Assembly: GCA_932294295.1 (NCBI GenBank)
Contig: OW028585.1
Coordinates: forward strand, 23,744,313 to 23,808,312
From: Alitta virens
Taxonomy: Eukaryota > Annelida > Polychaeta > Phyllodocida > Nereididae
Direction: 5' to 3'
Length of the DNA: 64,000 nucleotides
Numbering within the stretch: position 1 is the stretch's first letter; the number at the start of each line of letters is the position of its first letter. Position numbers and translations under genes: made by a program. This document shows positions 11,382 to 24,036 of the stretch, one piece after another. The notes under the pieces were generated by a model. That model did no database searches, was not told the DNA's origin, and worked only from the letters and a program-made list of their open reading frames with translations.

Positions 11382-11986
11382 AGCCCTCTTTAATCCATAG
11401 CAAAATTAATACCATGCTCAATTGCAGTGGTGGTGCATCTGAGCCGAGCTCAGTTAATCCAATTCAGATGCACAGATAAGTCACACTCAAGTGATTTTTC
11501 AACATTTTTTACAATTTTAGCAAGCCAGCGTTGCAACTTGCACTGGACTATTTGGTCAAACATTTTGAACCCCATTGTTCACATATGATGGGAGTTGTTC
11601 CCCATGTGCACATATGATGGTCATTGTGCACATATGACCCTTGTTTCATCTGTGGACAGGATGCTTGCCAGCTTGTTTCCAGAGGGCTGCTGAAGATGAC
11701 AAGCATCCCTGAGCACTTCATGTTAAACGGCATGTCGCAATGTATAACACTTCATGCACTCATGTGTCCATTTATTCCACTAAAACAAGACGGCTAGTAA
11801 ATTGAATGTATTTATTTTTACAAATTTACATGACTTACAATGTACACGTTTATGCTCAGGAATATATTTAAAATGAAAACGGTTACTTTACTGAAATGTA
11901 TCATACTTTGCTCATGAACTCTACAGCTCCCATGAACGCCTTTGTCATAGTTGTGACTGTCAGTCATCAAATTATGCAAGATGGTT

Positions 11987-12103
11987 TAGAGACGACTTGG
12001 AGGCATCTCTCCAGCCAGAACGTTCACGAACATAAATTAAACATTCAAAAAATGTTTATCTAATGTTAGTGAACGTATTGTTCTGGCTGGGAAGTGTCTC
12101 TAC
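11987..12103. mobile_element. Short palindromic element with CCAGCCAGAACGTTCACG arms
   Basis: Arms ccagccagaacgttcacgaac and gtgaacgtattgttctggctgg are inverted around an AT-rich centre, extended outward by weaker pairing of ttagagacgac with gtctctac. It looks like a small foldback MITE. Copy B equivalent: 45429-45549. Confidence 0.6.
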
Positions 12104-13032
12104 AGTTGCTGCCCTCATGGGAAGCCCTTTCCAGTCCACAATTGCTCTGGGTATGAACGCATATTTAAAGCTGTTCACTGTACCTTAATAGACCTGATAC
12201 CTAGTCCCACTTCCTCTGGCTGCGTGTGACGATTACAAGGGTTTAGGATGGTAGTTTGGCAGTATCTCTATTAAGTTACGAGTAATTTTAACCATAAGAA
12301 TTAGCCTGGTGCACTGCCAGTAATTGGGTTTATATATGTGTTCAACAAGAGCAGAATTTTCCTAGTCTATACTTACAGAGTGACGACTTTTGCAAATGTA
12401 GTAGGTCAATATTTTGCAAAAATATATATCTAGCTATACCATTCAAATTGTTGCATGCAACAGCAACACCTGGTGTAAATCATCATGCCATAAGACCAGA
12501 GCACCTCCCATGGGAAGACAATGCAACTACGTAGACAGAAAGACATGCCAAAAGCAATATACCTGCCCTACCCGTGCCCCCCCCCCCCCCAATTTCGTTG
12601 CGGGGGAGGTATAATAAAGACTTGTTTTCCTATGATATGAAAAGTTGAAGCTTAAGGTAAAACAACAGAGCTGATGAGGAATATACATATATATTTTATT
12701 CAGCTCCAAACATCAGGAGACATTCACATGTTTATTCAACCATCACAGGACATATATCTGTATTTATCAAAAATGCAACATTTAGGAGACAAAACCACCC
12801 TTAGCTGCTTAGGGGACATGTCCCTCAAATGTTGGTTATGTCCATACCATTTGGGCTGTCACCTAAAGGGGAGAGTGTATATTTAAAGGTTAAGGTAGGC
12901 CACACAGCCACACAACTGGCATGCATCATAAAGAGGCATGAACAGCTAATTACCCTCATCATTCACTTTTTACAAAGGAACAATTATTTATATATGTAAT
13001 TATAGGCAATATAAATATGTCCCCTAATTATT

Positions 13033-13036
13033 AAGA

Positions 13037-13079
<43 letters not shown>
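13033..13079 (+). repeat. (TG)n(TA)n microsatellite
   Basis: A TG run followed directly by a TA run. The same compound microsatellite is at 46478-46522 in copy B. Confidence 0.95.
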
Positions 13080-13381
13080 GGAGAGACACCATTATTTTAT
13101 GAGACCAACTTCCTCAGTAGGAAAAATGTAAAGCATTTACAAACACTGTTATACTTCATTTAAAATGAGGTATATATTTCAATAAAAGAAACTTAAACTA
13201 TACAAACTAACATTGTCTGGTATCATATGTGTGATGTCAATAAGAGATATCATTATCAACAATACATATATGGCCACATTTTCATTTTAAGGGACATTGT
13301 GCATTCTGATGAACAGCATGCATCATTAGTGTACTTCAGAGATATCTCACTTGAACACAGCAATACACGTATGCAGTTGCA

Positions 13382-13577
13382 TCAGTTCTGATGCGCTTCG
13401 GACCAGTTGATGATGTCCATTGTGGGCACAGGGATGATGGGCACAGAGGTCGTCCATTGAGAAGCATCCACTCCAGGTATAACGGGAGTCAGTTCCTGGT
13501 AAGACGATCTCCACCCTTGGCTGCTGACCGCTATGCTCCAAGATGTGTTTGTTGAACAGGTGTTGCTTGACGAACTG
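13382..13577 (-). pseudogene. 3' end of the zinc-finger gene, truncated and frameshifted
   Basis: Aligns with the last 198 bp of the complete gene at 46825-47022, including the ending PTMDIINWS...HQN and stop. It is 2 bp shorter (gacgatctcc against gacgacgtctcc at 13504-13510), so the upstream part is out of frame. Homology ends at 13577 in the linker/finger region, with no further fingers in this copy. The 0.8 kb downstream that matches the intact gene's 3' UTR is also kept. It cannot encode a functional protein. Confidence 0.9.
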
Positions 13578-13680
13578 ATGTCATGCAATAATACTGGAGT
13601 TTTGCTCAAGAAACAAAGTGTGCCCGTTTACAGACAACTTTCCACTAAAACAACTATACAATACCTTTGGCAAATAGGGC

Positions 13681-13872
13681 GGGGGCCTAGCTCAGAGGTA
13701 GCGCACTGGGCTTCCAACCGCTGGGTCCCGGGTTCGATTCCCGGTCAAGCCTAAGTTGGATGGCTGTTTCATCCTTCGTCTCATTGCCATGGTCTCTGCC
13801 TGTCCTAATTAGCCCAACTGGTGCAGAAATACAGGACATAAAGCCCTAATCACACACACACACACACACACT
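13681..13872 (+). mobile_element. SINE family 1, complete; its 3' part belongs to the triplication
   Basis: A full tRNA-like head, body and (CA)n tail. Bases from 13715 (caaccgctggg) onward form the start of the 1266-bp unit, so copies at 14981-15138 and 16247-16404 lack the first 34 bp of the head. Confidence 0.9.
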
Positions 13873-16800
13873 CATGTTTGGGATAGCTAGACAGGCATAT
13901 GTTGGCTACCCAAGGTCTTCATCCACTGTGTTACACCCTTGCACGAGGAGGACAAGGACATCAAGGGCTAAGCTTTCTTGACTTCCTGATGAACAAGTCC
14001 CAGCAAATGGAAAAACAGTTTGAATATAATGTGGTGGTTACATCTGAAAAAGCATTCCCTGCAGATTTAGTATGGTTAAAGAAAGTATGGTGGAGGGAAG
14101 AGCTCTAGATATTTCCTTGCCCAGTGTGGCTCCAATTATGTTACTGGCCAGTTTTTCTTGATTTGCCTGCACAAATTTCAAAATATAGGTATGTATATTA
14201 TGTTTAATGACTTGTTAACCAGAATTCCCATCTATGCTACGTATGGCATAGCAAGCCAGACATAAATAAAGAGTGCATATTGCACAGAGCCCTGTGTTGG
14301 TCACTGGGGGTTTGACGTTTTCATCTACTGTGTTACAACCCATAAAAGTGACCATTACCACAAGGTGGCCCAGCACTTTCCAATGCTACCATATTCCATC
14401 CTAAGTTCTGCTAAACCATTTAACTCTTGTGACCTACTATATCTGTGCAGGTAATGACTTAAAGAAATCAAAATTTTTGTTTTATGGCAGCAGCTGAGCA
14501 TGCTCAGCTTTGGCTATTTACATGCTGCGACAATGTTAGTTTTACATTGCATTTTTATTATTACCATAGGGTTTTTTTACAGAATCTCAACATAGGAACT
14601 CTCAGCCTACAGCTAATTGTTTCTCTGTCTTGTAACAAACAAAATAAAAACCCATTTAATTTTTACACCAAATCTAAGTGTTTGTGTTGCTGTTTCATAA
14701 GACAAAACAAAATTTTTGTATAAAGAAAAATAATTTGTCTTGAAACAGCAAATTTGCATACTCTGGTCACATGGCTCAAAACAACCAATAACAGTACCCT
14801 CAGTCACATGACCCTCGCCCTATTGAATTCTCAACCACAACAGAAGTTACATGTAATACCACAAAAGCCCACCGCCTCCCCTATCTCATCCTTAATATAA
14901 TAAATCTGTTTTGAGTCCTTGGTTTTCCAGAGCACATCAGTATATATATATTTTAGGCTATTTACAAGGACATCAAGGGCCAACCGCTGGGTCCCGGGTT
15001 CGATTCCCGGTCAAGCCTAAGTTGGATGGCTGTTTCATCCTTCGTCTCATTGCCATGGTCTCTGCCTGTCCTAATTAGCCCAACTGGTGCAGAAATACAG
15101 GACATAAAGCCCTAATCACACACACACACACACACACTCATGTTTGGGATAGCTAGACAGGCATATGTTGGCTACCCAAGGTCTTCATCCACTGTGTTAC
15201 ACCCTTGCACGAGGAGGACAAGGACATCAAGGGCTAAGCTTTCTTGACTTCCTGATGAACAAGTCCCAGCAAATGGAAAAACAGTTTGAATATAATGTGG
15301 TGGTTACATCTGAAAAAGCATTCCCTGCAGATTTAGTATGGTTAAAGAAAGTATGGTGGAGGGAAGAGCTCTAGATATTTCCTTGCCCAGTGTGGCTCCA
15401 ATTATGTTACTGGCCAGTTTTTCTTGATTTGCCTGCACAAATTTCAAAATATAGGTATGTATATTATGTTTAATGACTTGTTAACCAGAATTCCCATCTA
15501 TGCTACGTATGGCATAGCAAGCCAGACATAAATAAAGAGTGCATATTGCACAGAGCCCTGTGTTGGTCACTGGGGGTTTGACGTTTTCATCTACTGTGTT
15601 ACAACCCATAAAAGTGACCATTACCACAAGGAGGCCCAGCACTTTCCAATGCTACCATATTCCATCCTAAGTTCTGCTAAACCATTTAACTCTTGTGACC
15701 TACTATATCTGTGCAGGTAATGACTTAAAGAAATCAAAATTTTTGTTTTATGGCAGCAGCTGAGCATGCTCAGCTTTGGCTATTTACATGCTGCGACAAT
15801 GTTAGTTTTACATTGCATTTTTATTATTACCATAGGGTTTTTTTACAGAATCTCAACATAGGAACTCTCAGCCTACAGCTAATTGTTTCTCTGTCTTGTA
15901 ACAAACAAAATAAAAACCCATTTAATTTTTACACCAAATCTAAGTGTTTGTGTTGCTGTTTCATAAGACAAAACAAAATTTTTGTATAAAGAAAAATAAT
16001 TTGTCTTGAAACAGCAAATTTGCATACTCTGGTCACATGGCTCAAAACAACCAATAACAGTACCCTCAGTCACATGACCCTCGCCCTATTGAATTCTCAA
16101 CCACAACAGAAGTTACATGTAATACCACAAAAGCCCACCGCCTCCCCTATCTCATCCTTAATATAATAAATCTGTTTTGAGTCCTTGGTTTTCCAGAGCA
16201 CATCAGTATATATATATTTTAGGCTATTTACAAGGACATCAAGGGCCAACCGCTGGGTCCCGGGTTCGATTCCCGGTCAAGCCTAAGTTGGATGGCTGTT
16301 TCATCCTTCGTCTCATTGCCATGGTCTCTGCCTGTCCTAATTAGCCCAACTGGTGCAGAAATACAGGACATAAAGCCCTAATCACACACACACACACACA
16401 CACTCATGTTTGGGATAGCTAGACAGGCATATGTTGGCTACCCAAGGTCTTCATCCACTGTGTTACACCCTTGCACGAGGAGGACAAGGACATCAAGGGC
16501 TAAGCTTTCTTGACTTCCTGATGAACAAGTCCCAGCAAATGGAAAAACAGTTTGAATATAATGTGGTGGTTACATCTGAAAAAGCATTCCCTGCAGATTT
16601 AGTATGGTTAAAGAAAGTATGGTGGAGGGAAGAGCTCTAGATATTTCCTTGCCCAGTGTGGCTCCAATTATGTTACTGGCCAGTTTTTCTTGATTTGCCT
16701 GCACAAATTTCAAAATATAGGTATGTATATTATGTTTAATGACTTGTTAACCAGAATTCCCATCTATGCTACGTATGGCATAGCAAGCCAGACATAAATA

Positions 16801-17498
16801 AAGAGTGCATATTGCACAGAGCCCTGTGTTGGTCACTGGGGGTTTGACGTTTTCATCTACTGTGTTACAACCCATAAAAGTGACCATTACCACAAGGAGG
16901 CCCAGCACTTTCCAATGCTACCATATTCCATCCTAAGTTCTGCTAAACCATTTAACTCTTGTGACCTACTATATCTGTGCAGGTAATGACTTAAAGAAAT
17001 CAAAATTTTTTTTTATGGCAGCAGCTGAGCATGCTCAGCTTTGGCTATTTACATGCTGCGACAATGTTAGTTTTACATTGCATTTTTATTATTACCATAG
17101 GGTTTTTTTTACAGAATCTCAACATAGGAACTCTCAGCCTACAGCTAATTGTTTCTCTGTCTTGTAACAAACAAAATAAAAACCCATTTAATTTTTACAC
17201 CAAATCTAAGTGTTTGTGTTGCTGTTTCATAAGACAAAACAAAATTTTTGTATAAAGAAAAATAATTTGTCTTGAAACAGCAAATTTGCATACTCTGGTC
17301 ACATGGCTCAAAACAACCAATAACAGTACCCTCAGTCACATGACCCTCGCCCTATTGAATTCTCAACCACAACAGAAGTTACATGTAATACCACAAAAGC
17401 CCACCGCCTCCCCTATCTCATCCTTAATATAATAAATCTGTTTTGAGTCCTTGGTTTTCCAGAGCACATCAGTATATATATATTTTAGGCTATTTACA
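13715..17498 (+). repeat. Tandem triplication, 1266-bp unit
   Basis: Units at 13715-14980, 14981-16246 and 16247-17498 are almost identical (for example gtggcc/gaggcc near 14365 and 15631, and a T-tract difference near 17008). Each unit starts within a SINE. The unit junctions carry aaggacatcaagggc copied from inside the unit. The third copy runs on into unduplicated flank at 17498. The unit holds no recognised gene: each carries the same 69- and 79-residue open frames, with no known motif. Confidence 0.95.
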
Positions 17499-17685
17499 TG
17501 CTGCCACAATGTTAGTTTTACATTGCATTTTTATTACCATAGGGGTTTTTACAGAATCTCAACGATAGGAACTCTCAGCGTACAGCTCATTGTTTCTCTG
17601 TCTTGTAACAAACAAAATATAAACCCCAGTTTAATTTTTACACCAAATCAAAGTGTTTGTGATGCTGTTTCATAAGACAAATCTA
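17490..17685 (+). repeat. Older diverged partial repeat of the triplication's 3' part
   Basis: Tatttacatgctgccacaatg and the following 190 bp match 17046-17240 (tatttacatgctgcgacaatg...) with many substitutions and small indels. The tatttaca shared by both is where the 1266-bp junction formed. Confidence 0.8.
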
Positions 17686-17689
17686 GCTT

Positions 17690-18401
17690 GCACATCCATT
17701 GCACAGGCCTCTTGAGAGAAACTGAAAAAGTTACTGACATTAGGGGTTGTGCTATACTAAGTCATGTGTGTAATCTTACAGAATTGGATAAATTTTGCAA
17801 ACCAAAATTCTTTGGAGATCATGGGAATCCTGTTATAATATCACACATTTTTTTCCAGTCTGTAGAAAGAAATTACTTTTCCTGTTTTACAATAATTTCT
17901 TAAACATGTACATGCAGCACATCACAACTTCCACCAAGCTCTGTCCACCACAAAACACAAAGCTAGGCTATAATGCTACATTCTCCAATCACATGCACCG
18001 AATATCAGTAATAAACACTGCCATGAAAAGGATATGCACAAATGTTTCCTGAATGATACGACCAGAATATTATAATAAGGAAACTTCAATGCAATACAAC
18101 TATCTGCTGTGTACCATCTGTAATGTGCCATTTTCTGGTTCACATTATGTTGATAATCCGTCCGCCTAGTTCTGCCAAAACTCACTAGAGTAGGCACAAA
18201 CTTCAATGCCCCTAGTGGATAAAAAATCTAATAGCATTTCCAGTCCATAGTTTCTTCAATTTGACAGTTAAAATAGAATAAATATCATTTCCAAATATTT
18301 TCAGTGTCCTAGTGTGTGAATTAGGCAAATAAACACCAATTTATAACGTCAACACAAAAACTTAGCAATCCGGAGCCCTCTAGTCAGTTTTAGAAGAACT
18401 A
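17690..18401. other. Unassigned sequence between repeats
   Basis: AT-rich, with no repeat match elsewhere in the window and no convincing coding frame. The overlapping short open frames at 17688-18206 show no recognised motif, codon pattern or splice-consistent extension. Confidence 0.4.
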
Positions 18402-18409
18402 GGCGGCAA

Positions 18410-18963
18410 CATGTCAGTGTATAATGCGGACCACGTAGACCATGCGGATCTTGCGGACCAGCGGTATACCAACACAGAAAGGGCGCTCGTTTGTTGGTCT
18501 AAGCTGTCCAAACAAAGAAGCCACGATTGTTCAATGGGGGAGGGGGGGGGGCGTATAATGCGGACCAAAACTCCTGTAACTAATCTTAGGGCATCACGCA
18601 GACCACACACACATAATGTGAACTTAAGTTTTAAGCTGGTGAATGCTATTTTATGGGGATAATGAGCAAACTAAGCTGCATTGCTATTCACTTAGTTTAC
18701 TTAGAAAGGGCAGGATTGCTATTAAAATTACCTTTTTTATGTCACTTAAGGTGTGTATTATACATATTGCAATTTCGGCAAGTGTCAAGTAATGATCAGT
18801 GAAATTCTTCTTTTGATCTGCATTGTCTGCATGGTCCATATTTTTCGTATAAGGCCGAAATAGGGGTGTGTTATATTTGTCTAAAAAGCAGCCAGACGAT
18901 GTGTTCTTGTTGGTTTTAGGGCTGATCTGCATGTTCTGCGTGGTCGACATTATACACTCACCT
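18410..18963. mobile_element. Candidate DNA transposon with inverted ends and GGCGGCAA repeats
   Basis: The left end (tcagtgtataatgcggacca) and the reverse complement of the right end (gagtgtataatgtcgaccac) agree, with continued similarity inward (catgcggatc). The interval is bracketed by direct GGCGGCAA at 18402-18409 and 18964-18971, which may be an 8-bp target duplication of hAT type. Only the right end is visible at the start of copy A (1-110). There is no transposase frame. Confidence 0.5.
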
Positions 18964-19154
18964 GGCGGCAATGGCTGTCATCGATTATCATGAAACATGT
19001 ATGAGTTCAAAAATAGAAATCAATTAAAATTGGAATAAATCAAAAGTATCTGAGTGCGAGACAATAGAAAAGAGGTATGTCTATACCTAGAACAGGGTGT
19101 ATTTTGCATGGCAAACGTTTATTAAAAGGCTGGTTTTCACACTAGTCTAGGGGC

Positions 19155-19334
19155 GGGGGCCTAGCTCAGAGGAAGCACTCTGGGCTTCCAACCGCTGGGT
19201 CCGGGGTTCGATTCCCGGTCGAGCCTAAGTTGGATGGCTGTTTCATCCTTCATCTCATTGCCATGGTCTCTGCCTGTCCTAATTAGCCCAACTGGTGCAG
19301 AAATACAGGACGTAAAGCCCTAATCACACACACA
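19155..19334 (+). mobile_element. SINE family 1, copy B partner of 296-475
   Basis: Same insertion at the same place, with actagtc direct repeats. The insertion therefore predates the segmental duplication. Confidence 0.9.
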
Positions 19335-20181
19335 CACTAGTCGAAATTCAATTTTTCAAGTTATGACGTTGTAACCCTGTCCTGTGGACAGGGGACTTGT
19401 AGCTACATCTGTAAGTGCTCTATGCTCTATGTCTATGTTTAGTTGATCAAGCATCTTTGCACTTCCGGTCAGCCATGATGGCTCATTTAATGGTTGTTAT
19501 AGGGGCGGTCATTTTGCATAAAGAAAATTCTTTAACAGTAGAGGTATGTGATGACATATTGCAGTTTTGTGACCCAGAAATATCCTGATGTGGAGCTAGT
19601 TAAATTCTATATGTAACAAAATAAAGTAGCTATGATCGGCTCATTTATTCCATAGCAATATTAATATCCATCATCATATTGAATTATATACGTTTATACA
19701 GTCAACAGTTAATATCTGTTTGTAAATTTGAATTCTTTGACCCTAAAAACCCTGGTTTAAAGCAATTATTTGATTTGATATCTAAAAAAAAAATGACAGA
19801 ACTGCAGTTGAATTAGTGATCAGCAGCCATACGGGATGCCATCTTGAATTCTGGTTACCCCATTAATTTTTCAAGGTGGGTCTTTTATCTAATTTTGAAG
19901 ATAATGGTCAAATGTCCAATTGTGCCACGATTCATGCTTTTAACAAAAGTTGCACACTACTTTCCATTATCCGCTGGACTAATAGTGTGCACTGAATTTA
20001 CAGGTGCCACAAAAATCAGTATTAACACTAAAACCATATTTCAATGTCAATTTACAAGGAAAGTATGAGATCTAAACTGTATTCAACTCATTAATAAAAG
20101 CTGCTAATGGCTAATTAGGATAATCATGACTCAAGAATACTCCAATAAGTCTCGAAAAGTGTTTTATGAATTTCTTGGAAA

Positions 20182-20349
20182 GGTAGCGCTCTGGGCTCCC
20201 AATGCTGGGTCCCGGGTTCGATTCCCAGTCAAGCCTAAGTTGGTTGGCTGTTTCATCCTTTGTCTCATTGCCATGGTCTCTGCCTGTCCTAATCAGCCCA
20301 ACTGGTGCAGAAATAGAGGACGTGAAGCCCTAATCACACACACACACAC
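20182..20349 (+). mobile_element. SINE family 1, copy B partner of 1335-1505
   Basis: Same 5' truncation point and same atgaatttcttgg target duplication as in copy A. Confidence 0.9.
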
Positions 20350-21748
20350 ATGAATTTCTTGGTGTTAAACCCATAGATACAGTCAAAACCATGCATTTAT
20401 GTTATTGTGCAAGGAAGTTATGAGCTCTCAACTTTATCACCTCATTAATATAAACTGTTGATGGATAATTATCATAGTTATGACACATAGGTTGCTCCAA
20501 TGAACCTGGAATAGTGCTCATTTAAGTTCTAGGTACTGAAAACAGGGTTAGACACCAAAACCATGCTCCAATGTCAATTCACAAGGAAATTATGAGCCCT
20601 AAACTGTATTTGCCTTATTAAAAGCTAATAATGCTAATTACGCTAATTTGCCCAAGGTATTTTGATCAGCAACTAAGCTTAAATTCATCCCTAGGACCCA
20701 TAGAATAAAGATCAATCAAAAAACCTTATTGGACATGAAATTTCCAGGTACCACCATCCGTCCAGTAGACTATCATCTGGAGTTTAGCTTCAAAATCTAT
20801 GAGTCAGATTGGTTTCAAGTCAATGAAATTGGCTGTAAACTGGGATATATATATTCATACATTTCTGTTATACATTTGGGATACGATTTCCTAAACCAAT
20901 ATACAGCCTATCAGTTACATGATTTAATCAAAAAATCTGTATAATTGTTAGAACAGACAATATGTAAACAAAAGCTGACAGCACACGGTGTTAAGACAGA
21001 CATAATGCTGAATGAAGCTTTTGATTTATTATTGAAAGCAGAAATAGACTGACTGTTTTATCAGCAGAAAGCGTTTTATTGATAGCCAAACATGTTGACA
21101 GAATGTGTGACTTCCAGCTGTGTGAAATTGTTGCGCAGAACATCATGACGTTCTTTGCTGTTTAGTTTTGGGTCCGGTTGTCAGGCAGGCAGGTTTTCAC
21201 CGAAGAACCTTAAAAAAGAAGAAATATTTGAGATGGGCATCAGTTTTATATTGCACGGGATCTGAGCCAAATTAGTTTCATTAAAACGGCATGTCATGGT
21301 AAACCTAGGAAAGCTAGACACATTCTGCTATACAGCTGCTATATGATGCTAACCAAACAGAATTGTCTGGATTTAAAAGTAAATATTTATGATATATTAG
21401 ATAAATTTAAAAAATAAAGAAGCAGCTAGCTTTAGCTTGTAACAGCTAGAGTTGACCATATTTTATGAAACTAACTGTACTTTGTGCATTAGTTTATAGT
21501 AGACATATTGTAAGTAATAAACGAGACACACTTAAAGTGGCAGTCGTACAATTGCAGCAACCATTATCAAAGATGGCTGTAACTCCAGCAACACCACAGT
21601 CGAAGGAATCGCAACACAGAGGATCTAAAACATCACAGTAATTATTATCCCCCACACAGTTGTGTCATGTGATATAGAACAGTAGCTCTGCATGGCTAAG
21701 TAATCAGTACATTACTCCTATCACATTTTGGAAGCTACGTAGGCTAAT

Positions 21749-24036
21749 TTATGAGATTTTCAAACCTGTGATATATTGGTTGTATTCGCCATACATATCA
21801 TTGATGCCAAAACAATCCTCCACGCTACATGGACTGGAAAACCTAAACTCCACTCCATCTACATCTGTGTCTGAGAAATCGTAGTACCAGCTTTCATACT
21901 GGCCCATTGTCACAAAGGTGAATGTCTGAAAGTATGATTAATTAATGCATTGAATTTCAGACAGACATGGTACATAATACTTGTATATTTTCCATTAGTG
22001 ATAATAGTAAATTGGTAATTGTTTCAAGTATAGATGAATGATTCAGTAAACATTTTATCAACGTAATTTCCCAAACTAAGACAAAAGTTATCACAGATCT
22101 AAAATATAATTGAAATCAAAATTATATAAAGACATAATCATGAGGCCTAAAATAGCGTACGTTAAATAGGGATGCCCCATTTGCATTTGTAGTGTAGATG
22201 CCAACACTCTGCCCAGGGATGTTGACTATGAATTGTCCCTCCAGAAACTGTAGGTCTTTTTCTCCAGCACCGCGGAATGTCAGTGTCATAGCAGGGTTGT
22301 TGTCTCCTACTTTGAAACCTCCAAAGTTGTCAAATGAATCATGGTTACGTTTTCTGCGAAGAGCTTTTATAACTGGTTGACCAGATTCTTCAGATGACAT
22401 GGTCAAACTCCAGAAGGGGTTGTTTCCTTTTTTGTAGGTGTATTTTGCAATCCTCCTAAGTCTTGTTTCTAAAGAAAGAGCATTAAAAGGTGATTGCATA
22501 CAGCACCTTGCAGACATTTTCGGGCATTAACAGAGTTTGTTGGTGTATATTTTCTGTTGGTATTTCTTTCCTGTCAGTATTATGTCAATGTAATTAGTGT
22601 ATTAATTATTTTGCTGAAATAATATATTTTCACATTGCCAATGGTCAAGCAGTGTTTAATGTTGTTGATTCTATTCTTCATTTTGTGTAAATATACATTG
22701 TAAGATTTTTGCACTCTATATTCGTTTGCATGAGATGTTATTTGTAGCTCACTAGTTTCACAAAATTCCCCAGAATAGGTAGATGGGCAGGAACACTGGC
22801 AGCAATCGTCGTTCAAAGTGGGTGTTCCGCCATTGAAGCAGCAACAGTCAAGAGTACCTGGAGTAGAAAACAAACATTTGTGCATATTATTTGGAATTTG
22901 TTGTTACATGATGATTTACATGATGTTCCAACCCTGCATCACATCTAATGCAATGTAGGTCGGTTCTGGCTACCTTTGAACATCAATTAAGTAACATAGT
23001 ACTCACCATCACAGTCACTTGCTGTGCTGAAATGAAGGATCAAATATATATAGGCTTATATATGACAACATAGTATTTTCATTTAAAATATACATATATA
23101 GAATATATTTTGTCTGGTTAAAAGATGATTTAGAAAATCAATTTTTGTTTGCAAAACCTTTGTGTAATGCAAATAACTGACATACACAGTAGCCTAGGAA
23201 TCGAGGCACCAGTAAATAAACTATATTACTATAAAGTAGTCCAAAAATTAAGACTTCCATTGGGTTAAGAGTAATCTGAAATTTTTCTAGGTTATAATTA
23301 CTTTAAAAGGTTTTAGAAATGTATATTTCTCATCCATGACATCATGAGGGTTATACAGCCACTGGTTGGTCAATTCTATAAGCTATGATGCTCAGTAGGA
23401 TTTGTGACATCATGCCTACAAACAGCAATGCCATTAACATTAGAGTGTGACATCATGCCTACACACAGCAAAGCCAGTAAGACTGGAGTCATAGTAAAGG
23501 CCCCACAGTTTTTCTTTTGCACTTGATCAAATACAACAAACTTAACAATTACAATTTTGTCTTGTTTGTCTTTAGAAAAACACTTTTTTTTTTCTTTCAG
23601 TTTTCCAATTATGATGGAAAATAAAGTGTGAGAAGTTATATGAAGTACTGTAATTTACATAAGGTTTGTTATATGACGTTTGAAATTTATCCAAACACAC
23701 AAAAAACTAAAATTGAAAAGCAATTCTACATGATTATTGAAAGGAAAACATAAAAATCCTGTGTGTAACAACTTGGATAAATCTTAGAACCCCGTGACCA
23801 TGCAACATCTAGGGCACTTAACTGTAAAATATCAACTGCATGTACCTAATAAACCTACATTACACTGATTACAGAACTCAGCAGTATAAAACATGCATAT
23901 CTACCAACCTAAAAATGCGTGTAGGAATAAAAGAGGGAGATGATGAAAAGAAAAACATTTGTGATACTCACATGGCAAGTTCTGATCCCAGCCAAGTCAG
24001 GAGAAGGACGCGAAGGACAGAACTGCGCAGTACCAT
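21749..24036 (-). CDS. Small secreted protein with one EGF-like domain (copy B)
   Basis: Exons 24036-23972, 23026-23007, 22857-22753, 22468-22134 and 21925-21749. All splice sites and phases are as in the paralogue at 2931-6784, predicted 233 residues. It is intact: no stop or frameshift separates it from copy A, and the stop codon is TAA instead of TGA. Exons 2, 3 and 5 encode the same protein as copy A, and exon 1 has one change in the signal peptide (I to L). Exon 4 carries 11 amino-acid changes in about 111 codons, mostly between the first WSLTM block and the FGGFKVGD block. The same exon 4 donor ambiguity applies. The function is unknown; secretion is inferred from the signal peptide and EGF-like cysteines. 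Confidence 0.75.
23395..23490 (+). repeat. Minisatellite, GTGACATCATGCCTAC type, 2 units
   Basis: Contracted counterpart of the five-unit array at 5980-6240. Confidence 0.8.

Larger units (their letters stand above)
1..13577. repeat. Segmental duplication, copy A
   Basis: Nearly every block here recurs in the same order and orientation from 18857 onward, at an identity I judge by eye to be in the high nineties, broken by indels. The left limit is unknown because the homology already holds at base 1. The right limit is sharp: identity with 46825-47022 stops after the cgaactg at 13571-13577, inside zinc-finger coding sequence. Relative to copy B it lacks the 10.3-kb insertion and most of the satellite, and it has 1.45 kb extra in the secreted-protein gene. 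Confidence 0.95.

Noticed and set aside
13899..14108. 69-residue frame repeated identically three times (also 15165 and 16431)
   Set aside because: The identity comes from the 1266-bp DNA triplication. There is no motif, homologue or splice support.
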